Made by a program: the position numbers and the translations under genes. From the NCBI GenBank assembly GCA_041906305.1, contig JAYRJL010000001.1, forward strand, positions 434,001 to 498,000: a stretch of DNA of 64,000 bases, in the 5' to 3' direction. Under the pieces are notes generated by a model. It saw only the letters and a list, made by a program, of their open reading frames with translations, searched no databases and was not told where the DNA came from. Positions within the stretch are counted from its first letter, which is position 1; every line of letters starts with the position of its first letter. Positions 33,408-41,604 of the stretch are shown in pieces. This DNA comes from SHVZ01 sp041906305 (GTDB taxonomy: Bacteria; Pseudomonadota; Alphaproteobacteria; SHVZ01).

Positions 33408-35416
33408 AACCCGATCCCCATCAGCGCCATCATCGCGATCGCCGCCAGCCCCGAGGCCATGCCGATCATGCCCGCGATCTGGGGACCGAGCCCGCTCGCC
33501 CGCTTCTCGGCCTTGTTGAGCTGGTCCTTGAGCTCGGAGAGCTTCTTCTTGCCTTCGACGTACTCGGCGCGCGCGGCCTCGAAGCCGCGGCGGTCGGCCT
33601 CGAGCGCGCCGGACTCCTCGAGCGTCTTCAGCAGCGCGTCGATGCGGCCGAGCGGCGCGGCGGCCTCGAGGTCCTTCAGCACCAGGTCCTTGAGCTCGCT
33701 GCCGCGGATCTCCTCGTCGGCCGTCGCCTTCAGGAGGTTGGCGAGATTGGTCGTCAGGTTCGGCACCGCGATCTTCGCCGTCGACTGCACCAGCGCCAGC
33801 ATCTTGACCTGCTGCACCAGGCGCTGCAGCGCGCTCCGCCGGCCGACCGCCTGGCGCAGCACCTGGTCGGTGATCTTGGTCGAGCGCGAGGCGAGGAACG
33901 CCAGGATGTGGCGGTCGGTCAGGAAGTCCTCGACGAACGACTCCTTGGGCAGGCGGTCGAGCGCCACCATCAGGTCGTTGAGGTCGACGACGCAGCTGTC
34001 GACCAGCAGCGGGCTCAGGCACGGGATCGCCGGGCTGAGCTCGTAGAGGCAGCGCTCGATGCCGGCGCCGGGATCGCGCGTGGTGACGACCGTGCGCTGG
34101 CGCTCGAGGAGCGAGCGGATGCGCGCGCCTTCGCCGCTGAGCGAGCCCTGCATGATCGCCCAGCCGCTCCAGAGCCCGTTGGCGATCAAGGTCGAGAGGT
34201 CCGCGGCGAGATCGCGCTCGGACTCGACGTCGACCAGCACGTTGCCGAGCAGGTTGGGAAGGCCTTCGAGCTGGAAGGAGAGGTCGCGATAGCGCATCGG
34301 CCCGGCCGGGTCGAGCGCCAGCAGCGAGTTCAGCACCAGGCGGTCGGAGCGCTCGCGAACCGTCGTCTCCTGGCTGCCGCGCGTCACCTTGGTGATGCGG
34401 TCGACCACGGCCTCCTCGGCCAGGCTGCGGCGGATCCAGGTCTGGAATTCCTCGCTGGTGAGCAGCTTGCCGGCGTGGTCCCAGTGGCGGGAGATGTGGA
34501 AGGCGAGGCTGCGCGCGGAGACCGCCTCGTCGGAGCCGATCTTGATCGGACGCCCGGCGACCTTGGGCTGGGTCACGCGCGGCGGATTCGGGCGGCGCCC
34601 GTCGACCGCCCATTGCGCGAGCTCCGGCAGGCCCCAGCGCTCGCGCCTGGAATCGACGAGGAGGCCCTTGATGACCTCGGTCATCGTCGTCGACAGGCGG
34701 AGGCCGCCGGCCATCGCCTCGTAGGACCCGATCTCCAGCCGCTTGGCGGTCATCGCCTCCGGCTTCATGTCGCGCAGCGGGTTGCGTCCGGTCGCCAGCA
34801 TCAGCAATGTCACGCCGACCGCGAACAGGTCGTCGGAGAAGACGCCGCCGATCCGCGCGCGCGGATCGGTCATCGCGCTTTCGAGCGGCTCCAGATACGA
34901 GGGCTGGTCCTGCCCCGCCGGCGAGGTCGCGGGCGGGCCCAGGATGATGTTGGTCCTGGAGGCGTCGGCGAAGAAGAGGTTGTTCGGCCGGATGCCGCGA
35001 TGCGCGGTGCGGCGGGACTCGATCTCCTTCAGCGCCGGGACGATCGAGCGCACGACGCGGGTCGCGATCGACTCGTCGGAGAGCGCCTCGAAGGGTTGCA
35101 CCAGGCTCGGCGCGACCATCTCGCCCATCGGCTCGACGATCAGTGTGAAGTCGCGGCCGCCTTCGCCTTCGCGGTTGCCGACGCCGAAGTCGGCGATCTT
35201 GACCATGCCCGGCGCCTGGAACCTGTCGAAGGCGCGGAGCTGCTCGAGCGGCAGCACGTTGCCGGGCTGGTACAGGTAGGCGATGACCGGCCGCGCGGTG
35301 CCTGCCCCGGGCGTCGGGTCGACGTCCATCGCCTTGTATGCGCGCGCGGCCGACGTATCGAGCGCGGCCAGTCGGGCATCGCGCTGGATCTGGTATCGGG
35401 GGCTAAGTTCAAGCAT
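33404..35416 (-). CDS. Protein-kinase-like protein with degraded catalytic loop, C-terminal membrane segment
   Basis: 670 residues. The N-terminal 250 show a kinase-like fold: the catalytic-loop equivalent is HRGIRPNNLFF (139-149), where the HRD aspartate is missing, and there is no DFG. SDDLFAVGVTLLMLATGRNPL (194-214) matches the F-helix region. A long helical middle, a coiled coil (EYVEGKKKLSELKDQLNKAEK) and a C-terminal hydrophobic segment (GMIGMASGLAAIAMMALMG) follow. It is therefore probably a membrane-anchored pseudokinase acting as a scaffold or sensor. It overlaps the next gene by four bases. Confidence 0.8.
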   Translation of the reverse strand: MLELSPRYQIQRDARLAALDTSAARAYKAMDVDPTPGAGTARPVIAYLYQPGNVLPLEQLRAFDRFQAPGMVKIADFGVGNREGEGGRDFTLIVEPMGEMVAPSLVQPFEALSDESIATRVVRSIVPALKEIESRRTAHRGIRPNNLFFADASRTNIILGPPATSPAGQDQPSYLEPLESAMTDPRARIGGVFSDDLFAVGVTLLMLATGRNPLRDMKPEAMTAKRLEIGSYEAMAGGLRLSTTMTEVIKGLLVDSRRERWGLPELAQWAVDGRRPNPPRVTQPKVAGRPIKIGSDEAVSARSLAFHISRHWDHAGKLLTSEEFQTWIRRSLAEEAVVDRITKVTRGSQETTVRERSDRLVLNSLLALDPAGPMRYRDLSFQLEGLPNLLGNVLVDVESERDLAADLSTLIANGLWSGWAIMQGSLSGEGARIRSLLERQRTVVTTRDPGAGIERCLYELSPAIPCLSPLLVDSCVVDLNDLMVALDRLPKESFVEDFLTDRHILAFLASRSTKITDQVLRQAVGRRSALQRLVQQVKMLALVQSTAKIAVPNLTTNLANLLKATADEEIRGSELKDLVLKDLEAAAPLGRIDALLKTLEESGALEADRRGFEAARAEYVEGKKKLSELKDQLNKAEKRASGLGPQIAGMIGMASGLAAIAMMALMGIGF

Positions 35417-35509
35417 TCAGGCGCACGGTGATCGCAGCGAACATCACCCTAAGCCGCGCCCGCGTCAATCGAGTGTGCGCCCGCTCACGTCCGAAACTTG
35501 AACCCGGGT

Positions 35510-36184
35510 TCAGGTCCAGGTCCAGCGGCCGATGACGCGGCCGCGGATATGCGCTTCCTCGAGCGTGCGCTCGTAGGGCTGGTAGCGCGGATTGTCCGAG
35601 CTGAAGCGGATCTTCGGCGGATCTGAATGGGGCACGAACTCGACGCGCTTGATCACGGTCGCGAGACCGTCCCAGGCGACGAACACGCCGGGCGGGCTCG
35701 GCATCTGGTCGGAGGTGTCGACCATCACGCGCTGGCCGGGCCTGAACTCCGGCTCCATCGAGTCGCCATACACGGTGAGGATCTTGAGCGCCGTCGTCGG
35801 CGCGGTGGTGACCGAGCGGACGAGGTCGCCGGGAAGCTGCCAGTGGCCGGCCTCCAGTTCCTCGGAGTTGAGCGCGCCGCCGCCGGCACCGGCACGGACG
35901 TCGAGCTCGACGATCGGCACCATCGGCCCGTCGGCGGCGGGGACCGCGCGCGCCATGCCCGTCGTCGGCATCGGCGCGTCGTCCGACGCATCGAGCAGAT
36001 ACGAGGCCGAGACGCCCAGCACCCCGGCGAGCGCGCGCAGCGTGCTGGCGCGCGGGTGGTTGCCGCGGCGGATGGTGCGGATCGCGTCGACCTTGAGCCC
36101 GGCCTTCAGGCAGGCCTTGCGTTCGGACAGCCCGGTCGCCTTGAGCCGGGCCTCGATCCGCTGCAGGAGGAGGTCTTGGGACAT
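35510..36184 (-). CDS. S24-type phage repressor (XRE HTH plus LexA-like autoprotease)
   Basis: 224 residues from the ATG at 36184; a longer frame to 36235 would run into the operator. The N-terminal HTH is LSERKACLKAGLKVDAIRTIRRG. The LexA/CI peptidase domain has nucleophile Ser in YGDSMEPEFRPGQ and Lys in ATVIKRVEF, with a candidate AG cleavage site in VRAGAGGG. RecA-stimulated self-cleavage would link it to DNA damage. It is divergent from, and probably represses, the structural cluster. A perfect 14-bp palindrome, TGAACCCGGGTTCA (35499-35512), overlaps its stop codon. Confidence 0.88.
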   Translation of the reverse strand: MSQDLLLQRIEARLKATGLSERKACLKAGLKVDAIRTIRRGNHPRASTLRALAGVLGVSASYLLDASDDAPMPTTGMARAVPAADGPMVPIVELDVRAGAGGGALNSEELEAGHWQLPGDLVRSVTTAPTTALKILTVYGDSMEPEFRPGQRVMVDTSDQMPSPPGVFVAWDGLATVIKRVEFVPHSDPPKIRFSSDNPRYQPYERTLEEAHIRGRVIGRWTWT

Positions 36185-36220
36185 GCGGCGATAGTTCCGC
36201 ATCCGGCCTGCGGATGCACT

Positions 36221-36257
36221 AGGAAAAATATCCATTGACGATAGGGATTAAATTCCT
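36221..36257. promoter_or_regulatory. Probable repressor operator/promoter of the phage-like cluster
   Basis: AGGAAAAATATCC (36221-36233) and GGATTAAATTCCT (36245-36257) form an inverted pair, with a -35-like TTGACG (36235-36240) between them pointing towards the structural genes. No strong -10 box was found. The site is AT-rich in a GC-rich surrounding and lies between the S24 repressor and the first structural-side gene. Confidence 0.55.
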
Positions 36258-36333
36258 CAATACTCGGATCCAGCCACACGGCCGGGAACGGCGGGAGGCC
36301 TATCCGATGCAATCTTTGCGGGAGACTTTCGTC

Positions 36334-36561
36334 ATGTCGTTGAGCCTCAAGAGCGGGCTGGCCCGCGCGCAGGCGGCAAGTGCCGGGACGCCGGAGGAGA
36401 TCGGCGTCCTCCGTCGCCGCGCCTTCGTCGAGCACGGGGTCGCCATGATCCATCTCTCCGACGTCCTCGACCCCTGGACCAAGCAGGCGGTCATCAACGA
36501 GGCGCGCCGCCAGCTCGAGCAGAAAAGCGAGCCCGCCGCCGGGCGGAGGTCGCGGCGATGA
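36334..36561 (+). CDS. Small phage-cluster protein of unknown function
   Basis: 75 residues from an ATG at 36334 with GGGAG eight bases upstream. A start 27 bp earlier is possible. The sequence (SLSLKSGLARAQAASAGTPEEIGVLRRRAFVEHGVAMI, read in part) is helical and basic at both ends. The last four bases overlap the next gene (ATGA). It is the first gene rightward of the operator. Unrecognised family. Confidence 0.6.
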   Translation: MSLSLKSGLARAQAASAGTPEEIGVLRRRAFVEHGVAMIHLSDVLDPWTKQAVINEARRQLEQKSEPAAGRRSRR

Positions 36562-37097
36562 GCGACGCCACCGTCGTCCGCTGGTACCGGCAGCGCGAGG
36601 GCAAGCCATCGCTGCTGGTGACCGAGAGTGTCCGAAGCTGGTCGCCGGCACCGCCGGATCCGTATGCGAACGGGGGCATGCCTGCGGATTCCGTTCCGGT
36701 CCCGGACGTCCCGCCGGCGGTCTGGACGCCCGATCTGGTCCGCGCCAGGCTGGCCGAGGCGATGAGCGTGATCCGCCGTCTCCCCGACGACGCGACCTCG
36801 CGCCCCTCGACCCGGATGGTGCGCTGGCCCGACGTCGTTCACGACCTCGCCGAGGCCTATGGCTACGGCCGCTCCCTGGCGGTCAGCCGGCCGACCCCGG
36901 CCGAGATCGGGCGCCTCGATCAGACGCTTCCATGGTTATTCCTGATCGCCGACGGACAGCAGCGCCTGGCCGTGATCGGCGTCGCCATGGGCCTCAACCT
37001 ACGCGTTATCGCGCGCACCTTCGGCTGCAGCCACGAGACCGTCCGCCAGCGCGAGCGGGCCGGGATCGCAGCCCTGGTGCGAGCCCTCAATTCATGA
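36558..37097 (+). CDS. DUF6362-like protein with HTH, upstream of terminase
   Basis: 179 residues. WTPDLVRARLAEAMSVIRRLPDD and WPDVVHDLAEAYGYG match the DUF6362 pattern seen in phage packaging regions. The C-terminal part ends in a helix-turn-helix, IARTFGCSHETVRQRERAGIAALVRAL, similar to sigma-like or small-terminase DNA-binding elements. A role in DNA recognition for packaging or in late transcription is possible. It overlaps its upstream neighbour by four bases. Confidence 0.65.
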   Translation: MSDATVVRWYRQREGKPSLLVTESVRSWSPAPPDPYANGGMPADSVPVPDVPPAVWTPDLVRARLAEAMSVIRRLPDDATSRPSTRMVRWPDVVHDLAEAYGYGRSLAVSRPTPAEIGRLDQTLPWLFLIADGQQRLAVIGVAMGLNLRVIARTFGCSHETVRQRERAGIAALVRALNS

Positions 37098-37110
37098 GGA
37101 TCACCGTCCG

Positions 37111-37401
37111 ATGAGCATCCGCCGTCTCCATGAAATAAATCCGCAACCTGACGAGGCCGGCGACCCGGCCACCGCGAACGGCGACCCGGTCGCCTACATG
37201 CTGGCGGTCATGGAGGACGGCGAGGCCGATCCCAGCCGCCGCGACGGCATGGCGAAGGCGGTCGCGGCCTATCTCCGGCCCAAGGCCCGGGCCGGCGGCG
37301 CCGACGGCCGCGAGCTGCTCGACCAGGCCGTCGCCGGATCGCGCGCGACCCTGGCCCGTAAGCTCGGGAAGCTGGCGGAAGCGGCGGCGAAGAAGCCTTA
37401 G
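37111..37401 (+). CDS. Probable terminase small-subunit-like protein
   Basis: 96 residues. DPVAYMLAVMEDGEADPSRRDGMAKAVAAYLRPKA resembles the DP..YMLAVM.D...DP..R..MAKA.APY.HP segment of phage small terminase proteins. The C-terminus (ATLARKLGKLAEAAAKKP) is a basic helix. It precedes the large terminase gene, separated by a composite palindromic repeat. The family link is moderate; it could also be an unrelated small structural protein. Confidence 0.5.
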   Translation: MSIRRLHEINPQPDEAGDPATANGDPVAYMLAVMEDGEADPSRRDGMAKAVAAYLRPKARAGGADGRELLDQAVAGSRATLARKLGKLAEAAAKKP

Positions 37402-37438
37402 CCGCTTCGCTTTCTTTTGCCCCCTCCCTCGTTTTGCC

Positions 37439-37573
37439 CCCTCCCTCGGTCGTACGCGGGGGAGGGATGGGGTGGGGGCCCGCCTCGCTCGTCGATCCGC
37501 GTTCGAGTCCGGCCGCGTTCACCTCGCGCGTGCCCCCACCTGACCCTCCCCCACGCTGCGCATGGGGGAGGGG
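37439..37573. repeat. Composite paired palindromic element
   Basis: Left end 37439-37466 (CCCTCCCTCGGTC..., one base shorter than the main family). It is followed by ATGGGGTGGGGGCCCGCC. The interior shares GGCCGC and ACCTCGCGC.TGCCCCCACC with the 41605 unit. The right end, 37544-37573, is CCCTCCCCCACGC with a pairing GCATGGGGGAGGGG. It sits between the small and large terminase genes inside the phage cluster. Confidence 0.75.
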
Positions 37574-37591
37574 ACACGAAAGCGAGCAGCG

Positions 37592-38887
37592 ATGAGTCCG
37601 TCATTCGACGCTCGATCCTTCGCTCGGCTCTTGCCCGAGGATCGCGCGTCCTTCCTCGCTGGCCTCTCCGAGCTCGAAGCCGCCCACCTGCTGCATGACT
37701 GGCGCTTCTGGGCGCGGCCCGAGCAGATGCCGCCGCAGGCGCCGTGGGAGACATGGCTCGTGCTCGCCGGCCGCGGCTTCGGAAAGACGCGGACCGGCGC
37801 CGAATGGGTGCGCGCGGAAGCAGAGAGCGGCCGGCGAAAGCGCATAGCGCTGGTCGGGCCGACGCTGCGCGACGTGAAGAAGACGATGGTCGAGGGCGAG
37901 GCCGGCGTGGTCTCGATCTCGCCGCCGTGGTTCCGGCCGCTCTTCGTGAAATCCGAGCTGCGTCTCGTCTGGCCGAACGGCGTGGTCGCCGATCTCTACT
38001 CGGCCGAAAGGCCCGACCGCCTTCGCGGACCCAATCACGACGCGGCCTGGGCCGACGAGCTCGCGGCGTGGAAGCATCTGGAAGAGACCTGGGACAATCT
38101 CGAGCTGACCTTGCGCGCCGGCAGCGATCCCAGGCGCGTCGTCACCACGACGCCGAAGCCGCGCCAGGGACTGAAGCGCCTGATCGCCGACCCGACGACC
38201 GCCGTCACGCGCGGCTCGACCTCCGCCAATGCCGCCAACCTGGCGAAGGGCTACGTCACGCGCCTGGAACGCCGCTATGCCGGCACGCGTCTCGGCCGCC
38301 AGGAGCTCGACGCCGAGATGCTGGAGGACGCCGAGGGCGCGCTGTGGAACCTGAAGAGGCTCGATCAGCTCCGCGTCGCCGTGCCGCCGGAGCTCAAGCG
38401 CATCGTCGTCGCCATCGATCCCGCGGTCTCGACCGGCACGCGCTCGGCCGAGACCGGCATCGTCGTCGCGGGCCTCGGCGAGGACGGCGTCGGCTACGTG
38501 CTCGAGGATCTCTCCGGCCGCCATCGCCCGGAGGAGTGGGCGGCCCGCGCGATCGCGGCCTTCCGTGCCCACCGCGCCGACCGCATCGTCGGCGAGGTCA
38601 ACAATGGCGGCGACCTGGTCGAGGCGACGCTGCGCGCGGTCGATCCCCGGATCCCGTTCCGCGCCGTCAGCGCCAGCCGCGGCAAGCGCGTGCGCGCCGA
38701 GCCGATCGCCGCGCTCTACGAGCAGGGCCGCGTCCGCCATGTCGGGTCGCTGCCGAAGCTCGAGGACCAGATGGTCGGCTGGCAGCCGGCGGAGGACGCC
38801 GCCTCGCCCGACCGCGTCGACGCCCTGGTCTGGGCGCTGACCGAGCTCATGCTGGGCGAGCGCTCGTTCTTCTATGTCGGCAGATAG
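37592..38887 (+). CDS. Phage terminase large subunit (DNA packaging ATPase/nuclease)
   Basis: 431 residues. The Walker A region is LAGRGFGKTRTGAEW (58-72) and Walker B-like residues lie in AAWADELAAW. The RNase H-like nuclease has VVAIDPAVSTG, RIVGEVNNGGD and DRVDALVWAL. The closest recognisable type is the Terminase_6/gene-transfer-agent g2 group that packages DNA into HK97-type heads. The start is set at ATG 37592, past the repeat; the longer frame begins inside the palindrome. In related clusters the portal gene follows directly, but here it does not. Confidence 0.92.
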   Translation: MSPSFDARSFARLLPEDRASFLAGLSELEAAHLLHDWRFWARPEQMPPQAPWETWLVLAGRGFGKTRTGAEWVRAEAESGRRKRIALVGPTLRDVKKTMVEGEAGVVSISPPWFRPLFVKSELRLVWPNGVVADLYSAERPDRLRGPNHDAAWADELAAWKHLEETWDNLELTLRAGSDPRRVVTTTPKPRQGLKRLIADPTTAVTRGSTSANAANLAKGYVTRLERRYAGTRLGRQELDAEMLEDAEGALWNLKRLDQLRVAVPPELKRIVVAIDPAVSTGTRSAETGIVVAGLGEDGVGYVLEDLSGRHRPEEWAARAIAAFRAHRADRIVGEVNNGGDLVEATLRAVDPRIPFRAVSASRGKRVRAEPIAALYEQGRVRHVGSLPKLEDQMVGWQPAEDAASPDRVDALVWALTELMLGERSFFYVGR

Positions 38888-38911
38888 ACGGAAAAGTCAG
38901 TTTATAATAGT

Positions 38912-38986
38912 TGCGGATTTTCAGCCTTGACGAAATCCACGGTTTTTGACAGCATCGGCGCTACTGGTTCGGAGTGGGTCACGCGC
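38912..38986 (+). repeat. 75-bp direct repeat, left copy
   Basis: Begins TGCGGATTTTCAG, contains CCTTGACG and GGTTTTTGACAG, then TACTGGTTCGGAGTGGGT. The copy at 39591 matches it at about four-fifths of positions. It lies between the terminase and prohead protease genes. TTGACG and TTGACA resemble -35 boxes, but no standard -10 box follows. Confidence 0.8.
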
Positions 38987-39023
38987 CCCGGCGCCCACGA
39001 ACCTAGCCCATAAAGGACCGACA

Positions 39024-39602
39024 ATGACTGAACGGACGCTCGCCGCCGTGGCGCGTGCGCTGGAAGCGCGCGCCGACTCTCCCGGCGTTTTCTCCGGATA
39101 CGCCAGCCTGTTCGGGGTCACGGACACCCAGGGCGACGTGGTCGAGCGCGGCGCCTTCCGCGCGACCCTGGAGGCATGGCACACTAAGGAGCGGCGCCCG
39201 GCGATGCTCTGGCAGCACGATCCGAACGCACCGATCGGACTCTGGACGCATCTGGAAGAAGACGCCATCGGGCTTCGCGTCGAGGGGCGCCTGCTGCTGT
39301 CGGTGCAGGCCGGCGCCGAAGCCCACGAGCACCTCAAGATGGGAACGGTGTCGGGTCTCTCGATCGGCTTCCAGGCGATCGAGGCGAGGCGCGACCGCAA
39401 GACCGGAATCCGCCGCCTCGCGCGCGTGAACCTCTGGGAGATCTCGCTCGTCACCTTCCCGGCCAATCATCAGGCGCGCGTCGAGACCGTGAAGGACGGT
39501 GGTGACCGCCTCGCCTGCGCGCTCCGCCGCCTCGCCGCGACGCGCCCGGCGCTCGTCTCCCTGCAGCCCCGGGACGCTCACGAGAAGAAATGCGGAATTT
39601 AA
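39024..39602 (+). CDS. HK97-family prohead protease
   Basis: 192 residues from the ATG at 39024, with AAAGGA upstream. The U35-type serine protease features are FSGYASLFGVTDTQGDVVERGAF, catalytic His in MLWQHDPNAPIGLW and Ser in MGTVSGLSIGFQ, with VNLWEISLVTFPAN. It cleaves scaffold and capsid N-termini during head maturation. Both ends are bracketed by the 75-bp direct repeat, and the right copy starts inside the last codons of this gene. Confidence 0.92.
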   Translation: MTERTLAAVARALEARADSPGVFSGYASLFGVTDTQGDVVERGAFRATLEAWHTKERRPAMLWQHDPNAPIGLWTHLEEDAIGLRVEGRLLLSVQAGAEAHEHLKMGTVSGLSIGFQAIEARRDRKTGIRRLARVNLWEISLVTFPANHQARVETVKDGGDRLACALRRLAATRPALVSLQPRDAHEKKCGI

Positions 39603-39665
39603 TCCTTGACGCAAACGCCGGTTTTTGACAGGATCAACGTTACTGGCTCGGAGTGGGTGAGGCGC
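39591..39665 (+). repeat. 75-bp direct repeat, right copy
   Basis: Begins TGCGGAATTTAAT within the protease stop codon region, then CCTTGACG, GGTTTTTGACAG and TACTGGCTCGGAGTGGGT. A further partial copy, TGCGGATTTTCAACC, is at 39760-39774. The 161 bp between this copy and the capsid start hold no gene. Confidence 0.8.
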
Positions 39666-39826
39666 TGAAGCCCGCTGCTATCGGCCCAATCGTTCAAAAG
39701 CAGGTCTGACGGATCCGCTTGGCTCGGCAGCGCCGGGAGCGGCCGTTCTTCGCTCAGATTGCGGATTTTCAACCGGGGCGCCTTGGTGCCGCCGGTCTTT
39801 CACGCTTGCCCAGATCAGGAGGATCC

Positions 39827-41059
39827 ATGACGCACGACATCGCCCAGGTGACCGAGGAGCTCGGCCGCACCTGGGAGGCCCACAAGGACGCGGTCGAGAG
39901 CTGCGCGCGCGAGGTGAAGCGCGCCGGCGACATCGGCGCGGAAACCAAGTCGAAGATCGACCGCATCGGCGATCGCCTCGACCGCCTGGTCGCCGAGAAG
40001 CGCGAGCTCGAAACCTTCGTCCGCCGGCCGCCGCATGGCGGTCCCCTTGGCGGCGAGGAGCGCGCGGCGACGGGGCCGATGGCGCTCCAGCACAAGGCGC
40101 AGTTCGTGCAGTTCCTGCGCAAGGGCCAGGACCAGGGCCTGGCCGAGATCGAGCGCAAGGCGCTCTCGGTCGGAAGCGATCCGGATGGCGGCTACCTGGT
40201 GCCGCAGGAGATGTCGGACAGGATCGTCCGCCGCGTCGACCAGATGTCGCCGTTCCGCGGCCTCGCCGCCTCGGTGCAGATCTCGACCGAGGCGATGGAA
40301 GGGCTCCGCGACTTCGACGAGGCCGGCGCCGGCTGGACCACGGAAACCGGCACGCGCGTAGAGACCGCCTCGCCCGCGCTCGGCAAGTGGCGGATCCCGG
40401 TGGCGGAGATGTATGCCGAGCCGCGGGCGACGCAGACCTTCCTCGACGATGCCGCGGTCGACGTCGACGCCTGGCTCTCGGCCAAGATCGCCGACCGCTT
40501 CGCGCGCCTGGAGAACGCCGCCTTCGTCTCCGGCGACGGCCTTTCGAAGCCGCGCGGCTTCACCTCGTATCCGACCCAGGCGACCGCCGATGCGTCACGG
40601 CCTTGGGGCCAGTTCGAGCATGTGCTTTCGGGCGCCAGCGGCAGCTTCGCTGCGTCCGATCCCGGCGACGTGTTGTTCGAGGCGGTCGAGGCGCTCAAGC
40701 CTGGCTACCTCGCCGGCGCATCGTGGATCGCACGCCGCCAGGTGATCGCCGAGATTCGCAAGATGAAGGCTTCCGACGGCCACTATCTCTGGCAGCCCGG
40801 CCTGCAGCAGGGCCAGCCGCCGACGCTGCTCGACGTGCCGGTCACCACCGACGAGGACATGCCGGCCTTGGGCACGGGCTCGCTGTCGCTGGCGCTCGGC
40901 AATTTCCGCGAGGCCTACCAGATCGTCGACCGCCTCGGCATCCGCGTGCTCCGCGATCCCTACACCGCCAAACCCTACGTCAAGTTCTACGCCACCAAGC
41001 GCGTCGGCGGCGACGTGGTGAACTTCGAGGCGGTGAAGTTTATCAAGTTCAGCTCGTAA
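39827..41059 (+). CDS. HK97-family major capsid protein
   Basis: 410 residues from the ATG at 39827, preceded by AGGAGGATCC. The first 100 residues are a charged coiled-coil scaffold (delta) domain. The mature capsid starts near KALSVGSDPDGGYLVPQEM, a typical maturation junction for the protease encoded upstream. NAAFVSGDGLSKPRGF and GDVVNFEAVKFIKFSS are conserved capsid-fold segments. It forms the icosahedral shell. The longer frame to 39719 overlaps repeat-related non-coding DNA. Confidence 0.93.
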   Translation: MTHDIAQVTEELGRTWEAHKDAVESCAREVKRAGDIGAETKSKIDRIGDRLDRLVAEKRELETFVRRPPHGGPLGGEERAATGPMALQHKAQFVQFLRKGQDQGLAEIERKALSVGSDPDGGYLVPQEMSDRIVRRVDQMSPFRGLAASVQISTEAMEGLRDFDEAGAGWTTETGTRVETASPALGKWRIPVAEMYAEPRATQTFLDDAAVDVDAWLSAKIADRFARLENAAFVSGDGLSKPRGFTSYPTQATADASRPWGQFEHVLSGASGSFAASDPGDVLFEAVEALKPGYLAGASWIARRQVIAEIRKMKASDGHYLWQPGLQQGQPPTLLDVPVTTDEDMPALGTGSLSLALGNFREAYQIVDRLGIRVLRDPYTAKPYVKFYATKRVGGDVVNFEAVKFIKFSS

Positions 41060-41153
41060 CCCGCGAGGCAACGCCTCGTCGGGAGGAGGCGGCAGCGCGC
41101 TCTTGCGCGCGAGAGCCGACCTGCCGATCACCCATACTCATCGGAGTCTCTTC

Positions 41154-41579
41154 ATGCGCGATCTCCTCGACGGGATCCATCTCGCGCGCGCGGTCAGCCC
41201 GGCCGCCGCGGTCACCGACAACACTGCCTTCGTCTCCCAGATCGTCGACCGGCGCGGGCACGACAGCCTGGTCTTCGCGATCCTCACCGGTTCGCTCGCC
41301 GATGCGGACGCGACCTTCGCCGTCACGATGCATCACGGCGACGATCCCGCGCTTTCGGACGCCGACGTCGTTCCGGCGGACCAGCTCTCCGGCACGCTCG
41401 CTTCTGCCGGCTTCGCCTTCGGGGACGACGACGAGGTTCGGAAGGTGGGATACCGCGGGAGCAGGCGCTACGTGCGCCTGACCGTCACGCCCTCCGGCAA
41501 TTCCGGCACCGCCTTCGTCGCCGCCGTCGCCATCCTCGGTCATCCCGCGATGCAGCCGACCGCGAACCCGCCGGTGTAA
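41154..41579 (+). CDS. Phage head-associated protein, possible decoration protein
   Basis: 141 residues. RDLLDGIHLARAVSPAAAVTDNTAFVSQIVDRRGHDSLVFAILTG has a beta-rich character, and the C-terminus is FVAAVAILGHPAMQPTANPPV. Position directly after the capsid gene and the small size fit a head decoration or stabilising protein. Similar genes sit behind capsid genes in alphaproteobacterial phages. Assignment by position, not by a clear motif. Confidence 0.55.
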   Translation: MRDLLDGIHLARAVSPAAAVTDNTAFVSQIVDRRGHDSLVFAILTGSLADADATFAVTMHHGDDPALSDADVVPADQLSGTLASAGFAFGDDDEVRKVGYRGSRRYVRLTVTPSGNSGTAFVAAVAILGHPAMQPTANPPV

Positions 41580-41604
41580 CGACCTCTCCCTCGCACCTCG
41601 TGCC

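Noticed and set aside
39603..39826. Upstream-extended capsid start at 39719
   Set aside because: The extension covers repeat-like non-coding sequence. A strong AGGAGG ribosome site precedes the ATG at 39827.
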